Source: Nocardia asteroides (GTDB taxonomy: Bacteria > Actinomycetota > Actinomycetes > Mycobacteriales > Mycobacteriaceae). Taken from it: 64,000 nt of DNA. The position numbers were made by a program, and so were the translations under genes. The DNA is taken from the NCBI RefSeq assembly GCF_021183625.1, contig NZ_CP089214.1, positions 6,882,001 to 6,946,000 on the forward strand, read 5' to 3'. The notes under the pieces are model-generated. The model ran no database searches. It was not told the origin of the DNA and saw only the letters and a program-made list of their open reading frames with translations. Shown in pieces: positions 23,130-31,430 of the stretch (position 1 is its first letter; the number at the start of each line of letters is the position of its first letter).

Positions 23130-25490
23130 GTGGGCACTACCGGACCCGTGGTCGCCGACCTGCGCGACATCACGGACGACAGCTTCGGCGGCAAGGCGAG
23201 CGGACTCGCCGAACTGATGCGGCTCGGCCTGCCGGTGCCGCCCGGCTTCGCGATCGCCGACGCCGCCGCGGTCCCTGCTGCTGCCGTCATGGAACGATTC
23301 TCGCGCATGCGGGCCGCCGGATCGACGCCGGTGGCGGTGCGCTCGTCGGCCGCGGGGGAGGACGGCGCCGAGCTCTCCTTCGCCGGCCAGTACGAGACAG
23401 TGCTCGGCGTCGGCACCGAGCGCGACCTGGTCGCCGCCGTGCACCGCTGCGTCGCCTCCGCCGGGTCCGGCCGCGCTGCGCACTACGGCTCCGGCGGCGC
23501 CATGCACGTCGTGGTGCAGCAGCTGGTCGACGCCGCCGCGGCCGGGGTGGTCTTCACCGCCGACCCGGTCTCCGGGCGCCGCGACCTGCTGGTGATCGAC
23601 GCGGTGCACGGGCTGGGGGAGAGCCTGGTCGACGGCTCCGGGCACTCGGACCACCACGTCCTCACCGCCGCGGGCACCACGGTGACCAGCGAGGTCGGCC
23701 CGCACCCGGTGCTCGCGCCCGGCCAGCTCGCCGCCATCCGCACCGGCGCGCAGACCGCCGCCGCGCACTGGGGTCGGCCGCTGGACCTGGAGTGGGCGAT
23801 CGACCGCGCGGGCACGCTGTGGTGGCTGCAGGCCCGCCCGATCACCACCCTGCCCGGCGAGCTGGACGAGATGGACACCCCCGTCTCCGCCGGGCACGTC
23901 TACACCCGCTGCAATATCGGCGAGATGATGCCGGGTGCGTTCTGCCCGCTGACCGCGGCGGTCAGCGGGTACGCCATCGACTACGCCATGCAGATGGTGC
24001 AGGTCATGGGCGGGGTGCAGCGGGGGTACGAGGAGCGCTGGCCGCAGGTCGGCTACTTCTACGGCCACATGTTCCTGAACCTGAGCGAGGGCACCGCGCT
24101 GAGCTCGGGCATCCTCGGCAACTCGCGCGAGCAGTTCTCGATGTCGATCTGCGGCCGCGTGGTGGACGAGCTGGAGGCGGCGCCGCCCAAGCCGTTCGGG
24201 CAGCGGTTGCGGAACACGGTGCGGCTCAGCGCCTTCACGCTCAGCGTCGGCCCGGCGATCCGCGGGCTTGCCGCGGAGATCGACGGGTTCCCGGTGATCT
24301 CCGGGCGCGATCCGCGGGTCGTCCTGGCGAAGCTGGAGGCCGGGGTCGAGCTGTATCGCCGGGTGACGCTCACCCACGTCCGCTCCTCGTCGCGGGCGGC
24401 GGTGGCGGCGAACATCCTGGAGGAGCGGCTGATCCGCGCCGCCGTGCGGCGGGGCGCGAGCGAGGCGGACGGCCGCGCCGAGGCGATCCGGCTGCTCGCC
24501 GGGGCCACCGACGTGGAGAGCGTCGTCATGGTCGAGCAGCTGACCGGCGTCATCACCCTGCTCGCCGCCGACCCGGACGTCGCCGCGGCGTTCCTCGCGG
24601 CGGCACCGGCCGAGGCGGTCGAAGCGCTGCTGGCGGCGCCGAGCCCGGCCGGGGCGGCGCTGCGCGGATTCCTGGCGCGGCACGGCCACCGCGGCTACCG
24701 CGAGCTGTGCATGCGCGACCCATCCTGGGCCGACGACCCCGACGGGCTCGGCTCGATGATGCAGATCATGCTGCGCGCCCCCGCGCCGGACCGCGAGGGG
24801 GCCGCGGCGCCAGGTCCGCGCCGCGGCGCGCTGCGGCTGCTTGCCCGGCTCGCTCAGGGCGGGGCCAGGGGCCGGGAGGAGACGAAGTCCCGGATGGCTC
24901 AGGTCGCGCACCGGCTCAAGCGCGGCTACCGGCACCTCGGCGCGGTGCTCAGCGAGCGCGGCGAGCTGCCCGACGCCGACCTCGTCTTCTTCTTCGACCG
25001 CGCCGAACTCGCCCGGCTCGTCGAAGGCGACACCTCCCTCGTGCCGCGGGCGGAGCAGCGCCGCCGGGCGCTGCCGTTCCAGGCCGCGCTGCACTTCCCC
25101 GACGTCTCGGTGGGGCGGCCGGAGCCCGCCCCGCCGCGCGCCGCCGTCGCCGTCCCGGCCGATGGAGAGATCGTCGGCCGCCCCGCCGGGCGCGGCGTGG
25201 TGGACGGCACCGTCCGGGTGGCGCAGTCGATCGTCGAGGCGCGCGACCTCCGCCCCGGCGAGGTGCTCGTCGCCCCGGTGACCGATGTCGGCTGGACCCC
25301 GTACTTCGCGGTGATCGCCGCGCTGGTCACCGACATCGGCAGCTCGGTCTCGCACGGCGCCGTCGTCGCCCGCGAGTACGGGCTGCCGTGTGTGGTGAAC
25401 ACCCTGGTGGCGACGACCGCGCTGCGCACCGGCGACCACGTCCGGGTCGACGGCGACCGCGGCGTGGTGACCCTGATCAGCCGTCTTTGA
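23130..25490 (+). CDS. PEP-synthase/rifampicin-phosphotransferase-like dikinase
   Basis: Protein of 786 residues. The N-terminal ATP-grasp domain (about 1-290) has FGGKASGLAELMRLGLPVPP, PVAVRSSAAGEDG near residue 67, and LEWAIDRAGTLWWLQARPI. The C-terminal swivelling domain has GSSVSHGAVVAREYGLPCV with the phosphohistidine at His742. There is no C-terminal PEP barrel, so the topology is ATP-binding, unique middle, then His domain, as in rifampicin phosphotransferase: the phosphate goes to a substrate held by residues 300-690. The middle shows no obvious link to rifampicin binding. GTG 23130 is the start. It is followed 21 bases later by a CrtC-like gene and divergent from TetR. Substrate unknown. 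Confidence 0.85.
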   Translation: MGTTGPVVADLRDITDDSFGGKASGLAELMRLGLPVPPGFAIADAAAVPAAAVMERFSRMRAAGSTPVAVRSSAAGEDGAELSFAGQYETVLGVGTERDLVAAVHRCVASAGSGRAAHYGSGGAMHVVVQQLVDAAAAGVVFTADPVSGRRDLLVIDAVHGLGESLVDGSGHSDHHVLTAAGTTVTSEVGPHPVLAPGQLAAIRTGAQTAAAHWGRPLDLEWAIDRAGTLWWLQARPITTLPGELDEMDTPVSAGHVYTRCNIGEMMPGAFCPLTAAVSGYAIDYAMQMVQVMGGVQRGYEERWPQVGYFYGHMFLNLSEGTALSSGILGNSREQFSMSICGRVVDELEAAPPKPFGQRLRNTVRLSAFTLSVGPAIRGLAAEIDGFPVISGRDPRVVLAKLEAGVELYRRVTLTHVRSSSRAAVAANILEERLIRAAVRRGASEADGRAEAIRLLAGATDVESVVMVEQLTGVITLLAADPDVAAAFLAAAPAEAVEALLAAPSPAGAALRGFLARHGHRGYRELCMRDPSWADDPDGLGSMMQIMLRAPAPDREGAAAPGPRRGALRLLARLAQGGARGREETKSRMAQVAHRLKRGYRHLGAVLSERGELPDADLVFFFDRAELARLVEGDTSLVPRAEQRRRALPFQAALHFPDVSVGRPEPAPPRAAVAVPADGEIVGRPAGRGVVDGTVRVAQSIVEARDLRPGEVLVAPVTDVGWTPYFAVIAALVTDIGSSVSHGAVVAREYGLPCVVNTLVATTALRTGDHVRVDGDRGVVTLISRL

Positions 25491-25511
25491 ACCGAATCCG
25501 AGGAGCCGAAC

Positions 25512-26645
25512 GTGCCGCACGTGCCCGGGGTATTCCCGCTCGACGAGTACCCCATCCACCAGATCCCCGCCCCCATCGAATGGGTGGGCGGCGACCGCAA
25601 CTTCTACGACCGGTCCTACTGGAACGCGCTCGACCACTCCGGCGAGCTCATGCTGATCACCGGCATCGGCTACTACCCGAACCTGGGCACCAAGGACGCC
25701 TTCTTCGTCGTCCGCCGCGGCGAGGAGCAGATCGCGCTGCACTTCGGCGACGCGATCGACAGCGACCGGCTGAACCAGCACTGCGGGAACTACCGGCTGG
25801 AGGTGGTCGAGCCGCTGACCACCTCGCGGCTGGTGATCGCGGAGACCGAGGGCATCGCCGTCGACATGACCTGGCGCGCCTCGTTCCCCGCCATTCCGGA
25901 GCAGCGCCACGTCATGCGCTCGGGCAGCCACCGCACCATCATCGACGCACAGCGCTTCGCCCAGGTCGGCACCTGGGAGGGCTCGATCAGCATCGACGGC
26001 ACCGTCTACCCGGTCACCCCCGACCGTTTCACCGGCACCCGTGACCGCTCCTGGGGGCTGCGCCCGATCGGCGAGGCCGAACCCGCCGGGCGCCCCGCCG
26101 ACCCGCCCTTCGGCGGCATGTGGTGGCTCTACGCCCCGATCGCCTTCGACGACTTCGCCGTCGTGATCATCATCCAGGAGGACGCCGACGGCGAGCGCAG
26201 CCTCAACGACTGCCACCGCGTCTGGCCCGACGGCCGCACCGAGCAGCTCGGCTGGCCGCTGGTCTCGACCACCTACCGGCCCGGCACCCGCCTGCCCGCC
26301 GTCGGCACGCTCGCGCTGCGCACCCGCGACGGCGCCGAGGTGCGGTTGGAGCTGGAGTCGAAGCTGTTCCTCGCCATCGGCGTCGGCGGCGGGTACAGCC
26401 CCGACCCGGACTGGCTGCACGGCCAGTGGCACGGCGAGAACTTCACCGAGCGGCGGAACTACGACATGACCGCGCCCGAGGTGGTCGGCAGGCTGCCCTT
26501 CGGGCTCACCGACAATGTCGGGCGCGCGGTCTGGCACGAGGAGGGGAAGGAGCCGCGGGTCGGCTGGGGGCTCTACGAGCACGGCGTGATCGGCGTGCAC
26601 CGGCCCAGCGGCTTCACCGACTTCTTCCAGGCGGCGCCGGAGTAG
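25512..26645 (+). CDS. CrtC/hydroxyneurosporene-synthase-like beta-barrel protein
   Basis: Protein of 377 residues with two lipocalin-like halves. WVGGDRNFYDRSYWNALDHS and GIGYYPNLGTKDAFFVV open the first; FTGTRDRSWGLRPIGEAEP and WWLYAPIAFDDFAVVII mark the join and the second. The T-R-D-R-S-W-G-x-R motif is characteristic of the CrtC-like (carotenoid 1,2-hydratase-like) family now split into DUF7064/DUF7065-type domains. GTG 25512 follows GAGGAG. Operon partner of the dikinase-like gene. Binding or hydration of a hydrophobic ligand is plausible. No carotenoid genes are nearby, so a role in carotenoid synthesis is unlikely. Confidence 0.75.
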   Translation: MPHVPGVFPLDEYPIHQIPAPIEWVGGDRNFYDRSYWNALDHSGELMLITGIGYYPNLGTKDAFFVVRRGEEQIALHFGDAIDSDRLNQHCGNYRLEVVEPLTTSRLVIAETEGIAVDMTWRASFPAIPEQRHVMRSGSHRTIIDAQRFAQVGTWEGSISIDGTVYPVTPDRFTGTRDRSWGLRPIGEAEPAGRPADPPFGGMWWLYAPIAFDDFAVVIIIQEDADGERSLNDCHRVWPDGRTEQLGWPLVSTTYRPGTRLPAVGTLALRTRDGAEVRLELESKLFLAIGVGGGYSPDPDWLHGQWHGENFTERRNYDMTAPEVVGRLPFGLTDNVGRAVWHEEGKEPRVGWGLYEHGVIGVHRPSGFTDFFQAAPE

Positions 26646-26651
26646 GGGCTT

Positions 26652-27920
26652 CTACTTCGCCGCGCTGCGCTCCCCGTCCAGCCGGCTCATCACCCAGCCC
26701 GCGCTGGCGCCGTGCACGAGCACCGACAGCACGATGGTGAACGCCGTGACCGCCCAGATGGTCTCGCCCGCCGCCCCGAAATCGGTCTGCGCGAGCGCGT
26801 AGGCGACGTAGTACACCGAGCCGATGCCGCGCACCCCGAAGAACGCGGTCACCCGGCGCTCCCTCGGGTTCAGCTCCGGGCAGCGCCGCAGTGACAGCCA
26901 CGCGGCGGCCGGGCGGACCACGAAGACCAGCAGCACCCCGAGCAGCGCGCCCCGCCAGTCCAGCGCCGCCAGCAGCCCCGAGGTGAGTGCGGCGCCGAGG
27001 AGCAGCAGCACGACCAGGGTCAGCACGTGCTCGAGCTGCTCGACGAGGCTGTGCATCTCCTCGTGGTAGTCGTTGTCGCGCTCGATCCGCCGCATGGCGA
27101 CGGCACAGGCGAAGACCGCGATGAAGCCGTACCCGCCGATCAGCTCGGTGAGCCCGTACACCGCGAGCACCGCGGCCAGCGCCACGATCGGCTCGCCGCG
27201 GTCGGCGAGCCGCGCGTCGCGGATGGGGAAGCGGAAGAAGCCGCGGCCGAGCAGGTCGCCCGCGATCCACCCCGCGGCCACGCCGAGCGCCACCTTGCCG
27301 ACCAGCTCCCACGCCACCCAGCCGGGCAGCCAGCTCAGGATCGGCCCCGCCGAGGCGAGCATGATCGCCAGGTAGACGAAGGGGAAGGCGAGGGCGTCGT
27401 TGAGCCCGGCCTCCGAGGTGAGCGCGAACCGCACCTCGTCGTCCTCCTCGTCCGAGCCCTCGCCGGGCGTCGGCCCCTCCACCTGCACGTCGGAGGCGAG
27501 CACCGGGTCGGTCGGGGCGAGCACCGCCCCGAGCAGCACCGCCGCCGCGGGCGGCAGCGCGACCGCCCACCAGCCGAACACCGCCACCGCCGCGATGCAG
27601 ACCGGCATGGCGATGAGCAGCAGGCGCCAGGTGGAGCGCCAGGTCCGCCAGTGCAGCGGCCGGTCGATCGCCAGCCCGACGCCCATCAGCGCCACGATCA
27701 CGCACAGCTCGGCCAGGTGCTCGATCACCGCCGGGTGCGCGAGCGGGGAGACCACCTCGATGCCGGTGCGTCCGATCACGAGCCCCGCGAGGGCCCCGAT
27801 CCCGACGACCAGCATCGGCGCGGTGATCGCCCGATCCTTGAACAGGCGGGGCAGGGTCGCCGCCAGCAGCAGCGCGATTCCGGCGGCCAGGTAGGCGCCT
27901 TCGATATTGTGCTCGGTCAT
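26652..27920 (-). CDS. CPA1-type cation/proton antiporter
   Basis: Protein of 422 residues with about 12 membrane segments. LLGAVLAPTDPVLASDVQV is the transport-site region with the paired P-T-D-P, and LTSEAGLNDALAFPFVYLAI supplies the second conserved N-D. A short acidic cytoplasmic loop (GEGSDEEDDEV) lies between them. FFGVRGIGSVYYVAYAL near the end is typical of NhaP/CPA1 carriers. ATG 27918-27920 is favoured; an ATG 21 bases upstream is possible. Converges on the CrtC-like gene with 6 bases between stops. Likely exchanges Na+ or K+ for protons. Confidence 0.9.
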   Translation of the reverse strand: MTEHNIEGAYLAAGIALLLAATLPRLFKDRAITAPMLVVGIGALAGLVIGRTGIEVVSPLAHPAVIEHLAELCVIVALMGVGLAIDRPLHWRTWRSTWRLLLIAMPVCIAAVAVFGWWAVALPPAAAVLLGAVLAPTDPVLASDVQVEGPTPGEGSDEEDDEVRFALTSEAGLNDALAFPFVYLAIMLASAGPILSWLPGWVAWELVGKVALGVAAGWIAGDLLGRGFFRFPIRDARLADRGEPIVALAAVLAVYGLTELIGGYGFIAVFACAVAMRRIERDNDYHEEMHSLVEQLEHVLTLVVLLLLGAALTSGLLAALDWRGALLGVLLVFVVRPAAAWLSLRRCPELNPRERRVTAFFGVRGIGSVYYVAYALAQTDFGAAGETIWAVTAFTIVLSVLVHGASAGWVMSRLDGERSAAK

Positions 27921-27996
27921 CGTCGTTCGCCGCGCGGGCACCTATCTCTCGGGGCAGTGAGACTGCTCTACCCGGGAGGTTCCGGACGAAACGGTC

Positions 27997-28974
27997 TCAG
28001 CCCAGCCCCCGCAGGAAGGCGAGCAGCTCGGCATTCACCTCCGCCGGACGTTCCTGCTGCACCCAGTGCCCCGCCCCCTCGATCATGACCTCGCGGTACG
28101 GCCCGGTCAGGATCTCGCGCATGCGGTGCCGCGGCGTGGTGAGCAGGGTGAAGTCGTCGGTGCCCGCGAGGAACAGGGCGGGCACGTCGATGGTGGGGGC
28201 GTCGGCGAGCAGTTCCCAGTTGCGGTCGATATTGCGGTACCAGTTCAGCCCGCCGGTGAAGCCGGTGCGGGTGAACTCGGCGACGTAGTGGTCGATCTCC
28301 TCGGCGGTGATCCAGTCCGGGTCGCTCTCGGGCTCGGGCAGACGGTCGACGAACCCCTCCGGGCCGGGTGCGACGAGACGGAGCATGGCGGCCTGGGCGC
28401 GAGGGTCGTCCCCGGCGCGCAACCCGCTGAGCAGGCGGCGGAGCGCCGTCGCCGGATCGGCGTCGAGCTCGGCGTCGGCGGGCCCGACCGGCTGGAAGTA
28501 GAGCATGTAGTAGAAGTTCTCGCCGAACCGCTTCGCGAGCACCCGCATGGGCGGGACCGGCGGGCGCGGCGTCGGCGGCACGCTCAGCACCGCGACCGCC
28601 TCGGTGCGCTCGGGATGCAGCTGCGCGAACCCGGCGGTCACGGTGGCGCCCCAGTCGTGCCCGACGATCACCGCCCGCTCGGCCCCGACATCGTCCAGCA
28701 GCCCGGCGAGATCGCCGGTGAGGCACGCGATGTCGTACTCCTCGACGGCCGCCGGACGCTCCGACCCGCCGTACCCCCGCTGGTCGGGGGCGAGCACGTG
28801 ATACCCCGCGCCTGCGAGCGCGGGGAGCTGGTGCCGCCAGGAGAACGCGAGCTCGGGAAAGCCATGCGCGAGCACCACGACCGGCGCGCCGCGATCACCG
28901 GCCTCGGTCACCCGCAGCGTCACGCCATTGGTGCGGACCGGCCGTTCGACGGTGCGATACATCCTCCCAATCAA
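27997..28974 (-). CDS. Alpha/beta hydrolase of the epoxide hydrolase type
   Basis: Protein of 325 residues. HGFPELAFSWRHQ forms the oxyanion hole, GHDWGA gives the nucleophile Asp107, FLAGTDDF (about residue 270) the acid, and GAGHWVQQERP the His303 of the triad. Asp as nucleophile plus the HGxP motif and tyrosines in the lid (NFYYMLYF and NWYRN) mark epoxide hydrolases of the EphA/EphB kind rather than esterases. It lies 15 bases downstream of the nitrile-hydratase accessory gene on the same strand and is probably the fifth gene of that operon, suggesting a shared catabolic substrate. Confidence 0.85.
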   Translation of the reverse strand: MIGRMYRTVERPVRTNGVTLRVTEAGDRGAPVVVLAHGFPELAFSWRHQLPALAGAGYHVLAPDQRGYGGSERPAAVEEYDIACLTGDLAGLLDDVGAERAVIVGHDWGATVTAGFAQLHPERTEAVAVLSVPPTPRPPVPPMRVLAKRFGENFYYMLYFQPVGPADAELDADPATALRRLLSGLRAGDDPRAQAAMLRLVAPGPEGFVDRLPEPESDPDWITAEEIDHYVAEFTRTGFTGGLNWYRNIDRNWELLADAPTIDVPALFLAGTDDFTLLTTPRHRMREILTGPYREVMIEGAGHWVQQERPAEVNAELLAFLRGLG

Positions 28975-28989
28975 CCACAGCCGGGTGCA

Positions 28990-29316
28990 CTACTCCCGGT
29001 GCAGCCGCTCCCGCACCGCGGCCATCCGCGCCGCCAGCTCGTCCTGGCCGATCACGCCGCGCTCGAGCAGCGTGTGCGCGGTGATCACCGCCGAGCGGGT
29101 GCGGACCGGGAAGTCGCGGTAGACGGTCTCGCCGAGCGCGTCCTCGGCGTGCCTGCGCTCCAGGTTGTCGAGTGCGCCGCGCCAGGAGAGGCACTCGCAG
29201 GTGGCCTGCATGCTCGACTCCCACGGGTCCGGCCTGCGGTCGAGGCCGGGCAGCGACTGTTCCCGCTCGGTGCCGGCGGGCAGCGTGGCGAGCAGGACGT
29301 CGTAGGGCGCGGTCAT
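28990..29316 (-). CDS. Nitrile hydratase/thiocyanate hydrolase accessory protein (activator)
   Basis: Protein of 108 residues. TCECLSWRGALDNLERRHAE then LGETVYRDFPVRTRSA repeats, residue for residue in many places, the C-terminal half of the first gene of this operon (TCECLGWRGVWNSEERRRAE then LGATLYFGLPYYARWA). Activators of cobalt-type nitrile hydratases are known to resemble the N-terminal part of the beta subunit and to deliver the metal-loaded alpha subunit by subunit exchange; this protein fits. ATG overlaps the alpha-type gene stop (ATGA, 29313-29316). The two cysteines of CECL are kept in both paralogues. Confidence 0.8.
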   Translation of the reverse strand: MTAPYDVLLATLPAGTEREQSLPGLDRRPDPWESSMQATCECLSWRGALDNLERRHAEDALGETVYRDFPVRTRSAVITAHTLLERGVIGQDELAARMAAVRERLHRE

Positions 29317-30017
29317 CCGCGGGCCTCCCCGTGCATGGCGTCCTCGGCCTGGCTGGGCGGTTTCTGCGCGGTCCAGCCGACCTGCGGCAGCGCGACCCCG
29401 ATCATGGTGTCGCGGGTGACGATGGCGGCCAGCTGCTCCTCGGTCCAGCCCTCGGTGCCTGCCGGGCGCATGGGCATGACCATGAACCGGGACTTCTGGT
29501 TGGAGTCGTGCACCCGGACGTCGACCTCGGCCGGGAAGTGCAGCCCGAACTCGGCGAGCACCTCGCGCGGCCTGCGCACCAGGCGCCTGCGGTAGTTCGG
29601 CGTGCGGTACCAGTCCGGGGACATGCCGAGCACCGGGCGCGGGTAGCAGGAGCAGAGCGTGCAGACGATGACGTTGTGCACCTGGGGGGTGTTCTCCAGG
29701 ACGTAGAAGAAGGTGTAGTCGCTGGGGGTGCCGGAGCCGGTGGGGTCGCGCCAGTCGATCCCGACCTCCCTGCAGGTCTCGGTGCCGTCGGCGAGCAGCC
29801 GCGCCTTGAACTCCGGGTCGGTCCAGGCCCTGGCCACCAGCTTGGAGCCGCCGTGCGGGCCGACGGTCTCGGCCCACTCGGCGAAGCGGCGGTGGTCCTC
29901 GCGGGAGAACAGCCCCTTCTCGATGGCGAGTTCGCGGATCGCGGTCTCCAGCACCTCGAATTCGCTGATCTGCCCCGCGGTTTCGATGGGGGCGTGGTCG
30001 TCGTGGTCGTGGGTCAC
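29313..30017 (-). CDS. Cobalt-type nitrile hydratase alpha / thiocyanate hydrolase gamma subunit
   Basis: Catalytic subunit, 234 residues. VCTLCSCYPRPVLGMSPDWY contains the metal claw Cys119-Thr-Leu-Cys122-Ser-Cys124. Thr at the second position is the mark of cobalt enzymes; iron enzymes have Ser. The middle and terminal cysteines would be oxidised to sulfinate and sulfenate. GVALPQVGW closes the domain. GTG 30015-30017 follows AGGAGG. The His/Asp-rich start (THDHDDHAP) may help metal capture. Hydrates nitriles to amides or, in the thiocyanate hydrolase branch, SCN- to carbonyl sulfide and ammonia. The split beta subunit encoded upstream favours the three-subunit branch. Confidence 0.88.
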   Translation of the reverse strand: MTHDHDDHAPIETAGQISEFEVLETAIRELAIEKGLFSREDHRRFAEWAETVGPHGGSKLVARAWTDPEFKARLLADGTETCREVGIDWRDPTGSGTPSDYTFFYVLENTPQVHNVIVCTLCSCYPRPVLGMSPDWYRTPNYRRRLVRRPREVLAEFGLHFPAEVDVRVHDSNQKSRFMVMPMRPAGTEGWTEEQLAAIVTRDTMIGVALPQVGWTAQKPPSQAEDAMHGEARG

Positions 30018-30319
30018 TGCGTGTCGTCCTCCTGTGCGGGGGTCAGCCAGTGTTCGGAGATCTCGGTCTGCAGGGTGTCGGCGGGGAAGCCGGTGTAGCC
30101 GGGCCAGAGGTCGTGCTGCTGGAAGCGGACGACGTAGAAGGGTTCGGTGCGGCCGTCGTCGCGGCCCCACGCCTCGTCCTCGGGGATGACCCACTCCGGG
30201 CGGTGCTCGACGACGGTGCCGGTGCGGCCGCGGGTGTAGAGCTGGGTGCGGGTGTGGAACAGGGTGGTGGCCTCGCGCACGGTGACCCGGTCGCCGACGT
30301 CGAAGCGGCGGGCCGTCAC
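30014..30319 (-). CDS. Nitrile hydratase beta C-terminal domain as a separate subunit (SH3-like barrel)
   Basis: Protein of 101 residues corresponding to the C-terminal SH3-like barrel of ordinary nitrile hydratase beta: FDVGDRVTVREATTLFHTRT, YTRGRTGTVVEHRPEWVIPE, PFYVVRFQQHDLWP. In classical enzymes this is fused to the helical N-terminal domain; here the two are separate genes, as in thiocyanate hydrolase (alpha subunit) and the three-subunit toyocamycin nitrile hydratase. GTG start 30317-30319 overlaps the preceding stop (GTGA), and its own stop overlaps the next start (GTGA). Confidence 0.85.
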   Translation of the reverse strand: MTARRFDVGDRVTVREATTLFHTRTQLYTRGRTGTVVEHRPEWVIPEDEAWGRDDGRTEPFYVVRFQQHDLWPGYTGFPADTLQTEISEHWLTPAQEDDTQ

Positions 30320-30738
30320 CGCGCGGCCTGCCTGGCGCGGACCTCGTCGAGCTTGGCGCTCAGCTCGTCGGGGGTGACGTACCCCTTCGCCACCAGCGTC
30401 TTCGCCGCGACCATGGCCCAGCGGGCGTAGTAGGGCAGCCCGAAGTAGAGGGTGGCGCCGAGGTCGTTCTCCGCGCGGCGGCGCTCCTCGGAGTTCCACA
30501 CCCCGCGCCAGCCGAGGCATTCGCAGGTGACGTAGGTGTTCATCTCCCACTCCTCCTCGGTCTTCTCCAGGTACGGCACCGGAATGTCGGGCTGGCCGCC
30601 GACGTCGTGCAGCACGTGGCGCAGCGCGGCGAAGAGCTCGTCGGAGATGTCGTACGGGGAGTCGAGCGGCGTGCGCGAGACCGGCGCCACCCCGGCGACG
30701 CGGGAGGCGAGCTGGTCGAACCGATCCGGTGCAGTCAT
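30316..30738 (-). CDS. Nitrile hydratase beta N-terminal domain as a separate subunit (thiocyanate hydrolase beta-like)
   Basis: Protein of 140 residues, first gene of the operon. The leading part (SPYDISDELFAALRHVLHDV) is extra; residues about 68-140 carry TCECLGWRGVWNSEERRRAE and the helices of the beta N-terminal domain. It is paralogous to the accessory protein at the other end of the operon. The gene order (beta-like, alpha-like, gamma-like, activator) is that of thiocyanate hydrolase scnB-A-C. A CRP-like palindrome lies 20 bases upstream of the ATG. Confidence 0.8.
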   Translation of the reverse strand: MTAPDRFDQLASRVAGVAPVSRTPLDSPYDISDELFAALRHVLHDVGGQPDIPVPYLEKTEEEWEMNTYVTCECLGWRGVWNSEERRRAENDLGATLYFGLPYYARWAMVAAKTLVAKGYVTPDELSAKLDEVRARQAAR

Positions 30739-30758
30739 GGCGGCTCCGCGGAGGTGTC

Positions 30759-30774
30759 AGTGATGTAGGTCACT
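30759..30774. promoter_or_regulatory. CRP/GlxR-like palindrome
   Basis: AGTGATGTAGGTCACT: perfect 5-base arms AGTGA/TCACT around six bases, the spacing of CRP/GlxR sites (TGTGA-N6-TCACA). It lies between the start of the nitrile hydratase-like operon (30738) and the lipoprotein gene (30880). TTGAAA, a possible -35 for the operon, is directly adjacent on the minus strand, so binding could repress or activate depending on the start site. Confidence 0.45.
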
Positions 30775-30879
30775 TTCAATGACTGTAGAACATAACACGT
30801 GCTCAGGGTGGTGACGTTTACGCGGTCGCGCCGGTGGAAATGCGGGGTCGACAGCACAGCGGGACAGGGGACGGGGCAG

Positions 30880-31320
30880 ATGGTCGCGGGATTCTCGAGG
30901 GCACGGCTGATGGCGGGCGTGCTGGGGCTGGCGCTGCTCACGGGGTGTGCGGAATCGCCGCCCGAGCAGCTCGGGCGGGAGGACCGGGCGGCCGCCGTCC
31001 CGGTGTTCGAACTGCACATGCCGGAGCAGGTGTGGCAGCGCACCGACGTCCGGCTCGGCGATCCCGGCGTCGGGGATCCGGTGACGCTCGTCCCGGAGGC
31101 CGACGGCATGGTCCGGATCGAGCTGACCGGCGAGCAGATGGTCGACTACCTCGTCGCGCTCGACCACAACGCGCACGGCGGCATCTCCGCCGACGACCCG
31201 GAGCTCGCCACCGCCGTCTACGACCTCGTGGTCCGGGTGATCGACACGCTGCCGCCGCCCGCGCCCGGGCAGCCGGCGCCGAGCGTCGTCGTCCCCGCCA
31301 CCGTCCTGCCCCCGGCCTGA
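30880..31320 (+). CDS. Putative lipoprotein
   Basis: Protein of 146 residues with a type II signal peptide: a basic start, hydrophobic AGVLGLALLTGC and the lipobox L-T-G-C with the lipidated cysteine at residue 23. The mature part, about 120 residues, has a strand-helix pattern (MVRIELTGEQMVDYLVALDH, PELATAVYDLVVRVIDTL) and a proline-rich end. The family is not recognised; the ATG at 30880 is chosen because the signal sequence begins there. Outward-facing and membrane-anchored. Confidence 0.75.
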   Translation: MVAGFSRARLMAGVLGLALLTGCAESPPEQLGREDRAAAVPVFELHMPEQVWQRTDVRLGDPGVGDPVTLVPEADGMVRIELTGEQMVDYLVALDHNAHGGISADDPELATAVYDLVVRVIDTLPPPAPGQPAPSVVVPATVLPPA

Positions 31321-31430
31321 ACGCTGGCGCTTCCCGGCCCCGGTCTGGTCTACTGACCCGACCTCGACTACCCGACCGGGCCGGGGCGCGCCCGCGGGCG
31401 ACTCCTGACGACCCGAATTCCGAGGCACGA

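Noticed and set aside
23130..25490. Rifampicin resistance determinant
   Set aside because: Topology matches, but the drug-binding middle domain is not recognisably conserved, so the function is left open.
22521..26600. A 1359-codon open frame on the minus strand opposite the dikinase and CrtC-like genes
   Set aside because: Composition is that of a high-GC shadow (Val/Ala/Gly/Arg-rich with no domain); only its last 193 codons are a real gene (TetR).
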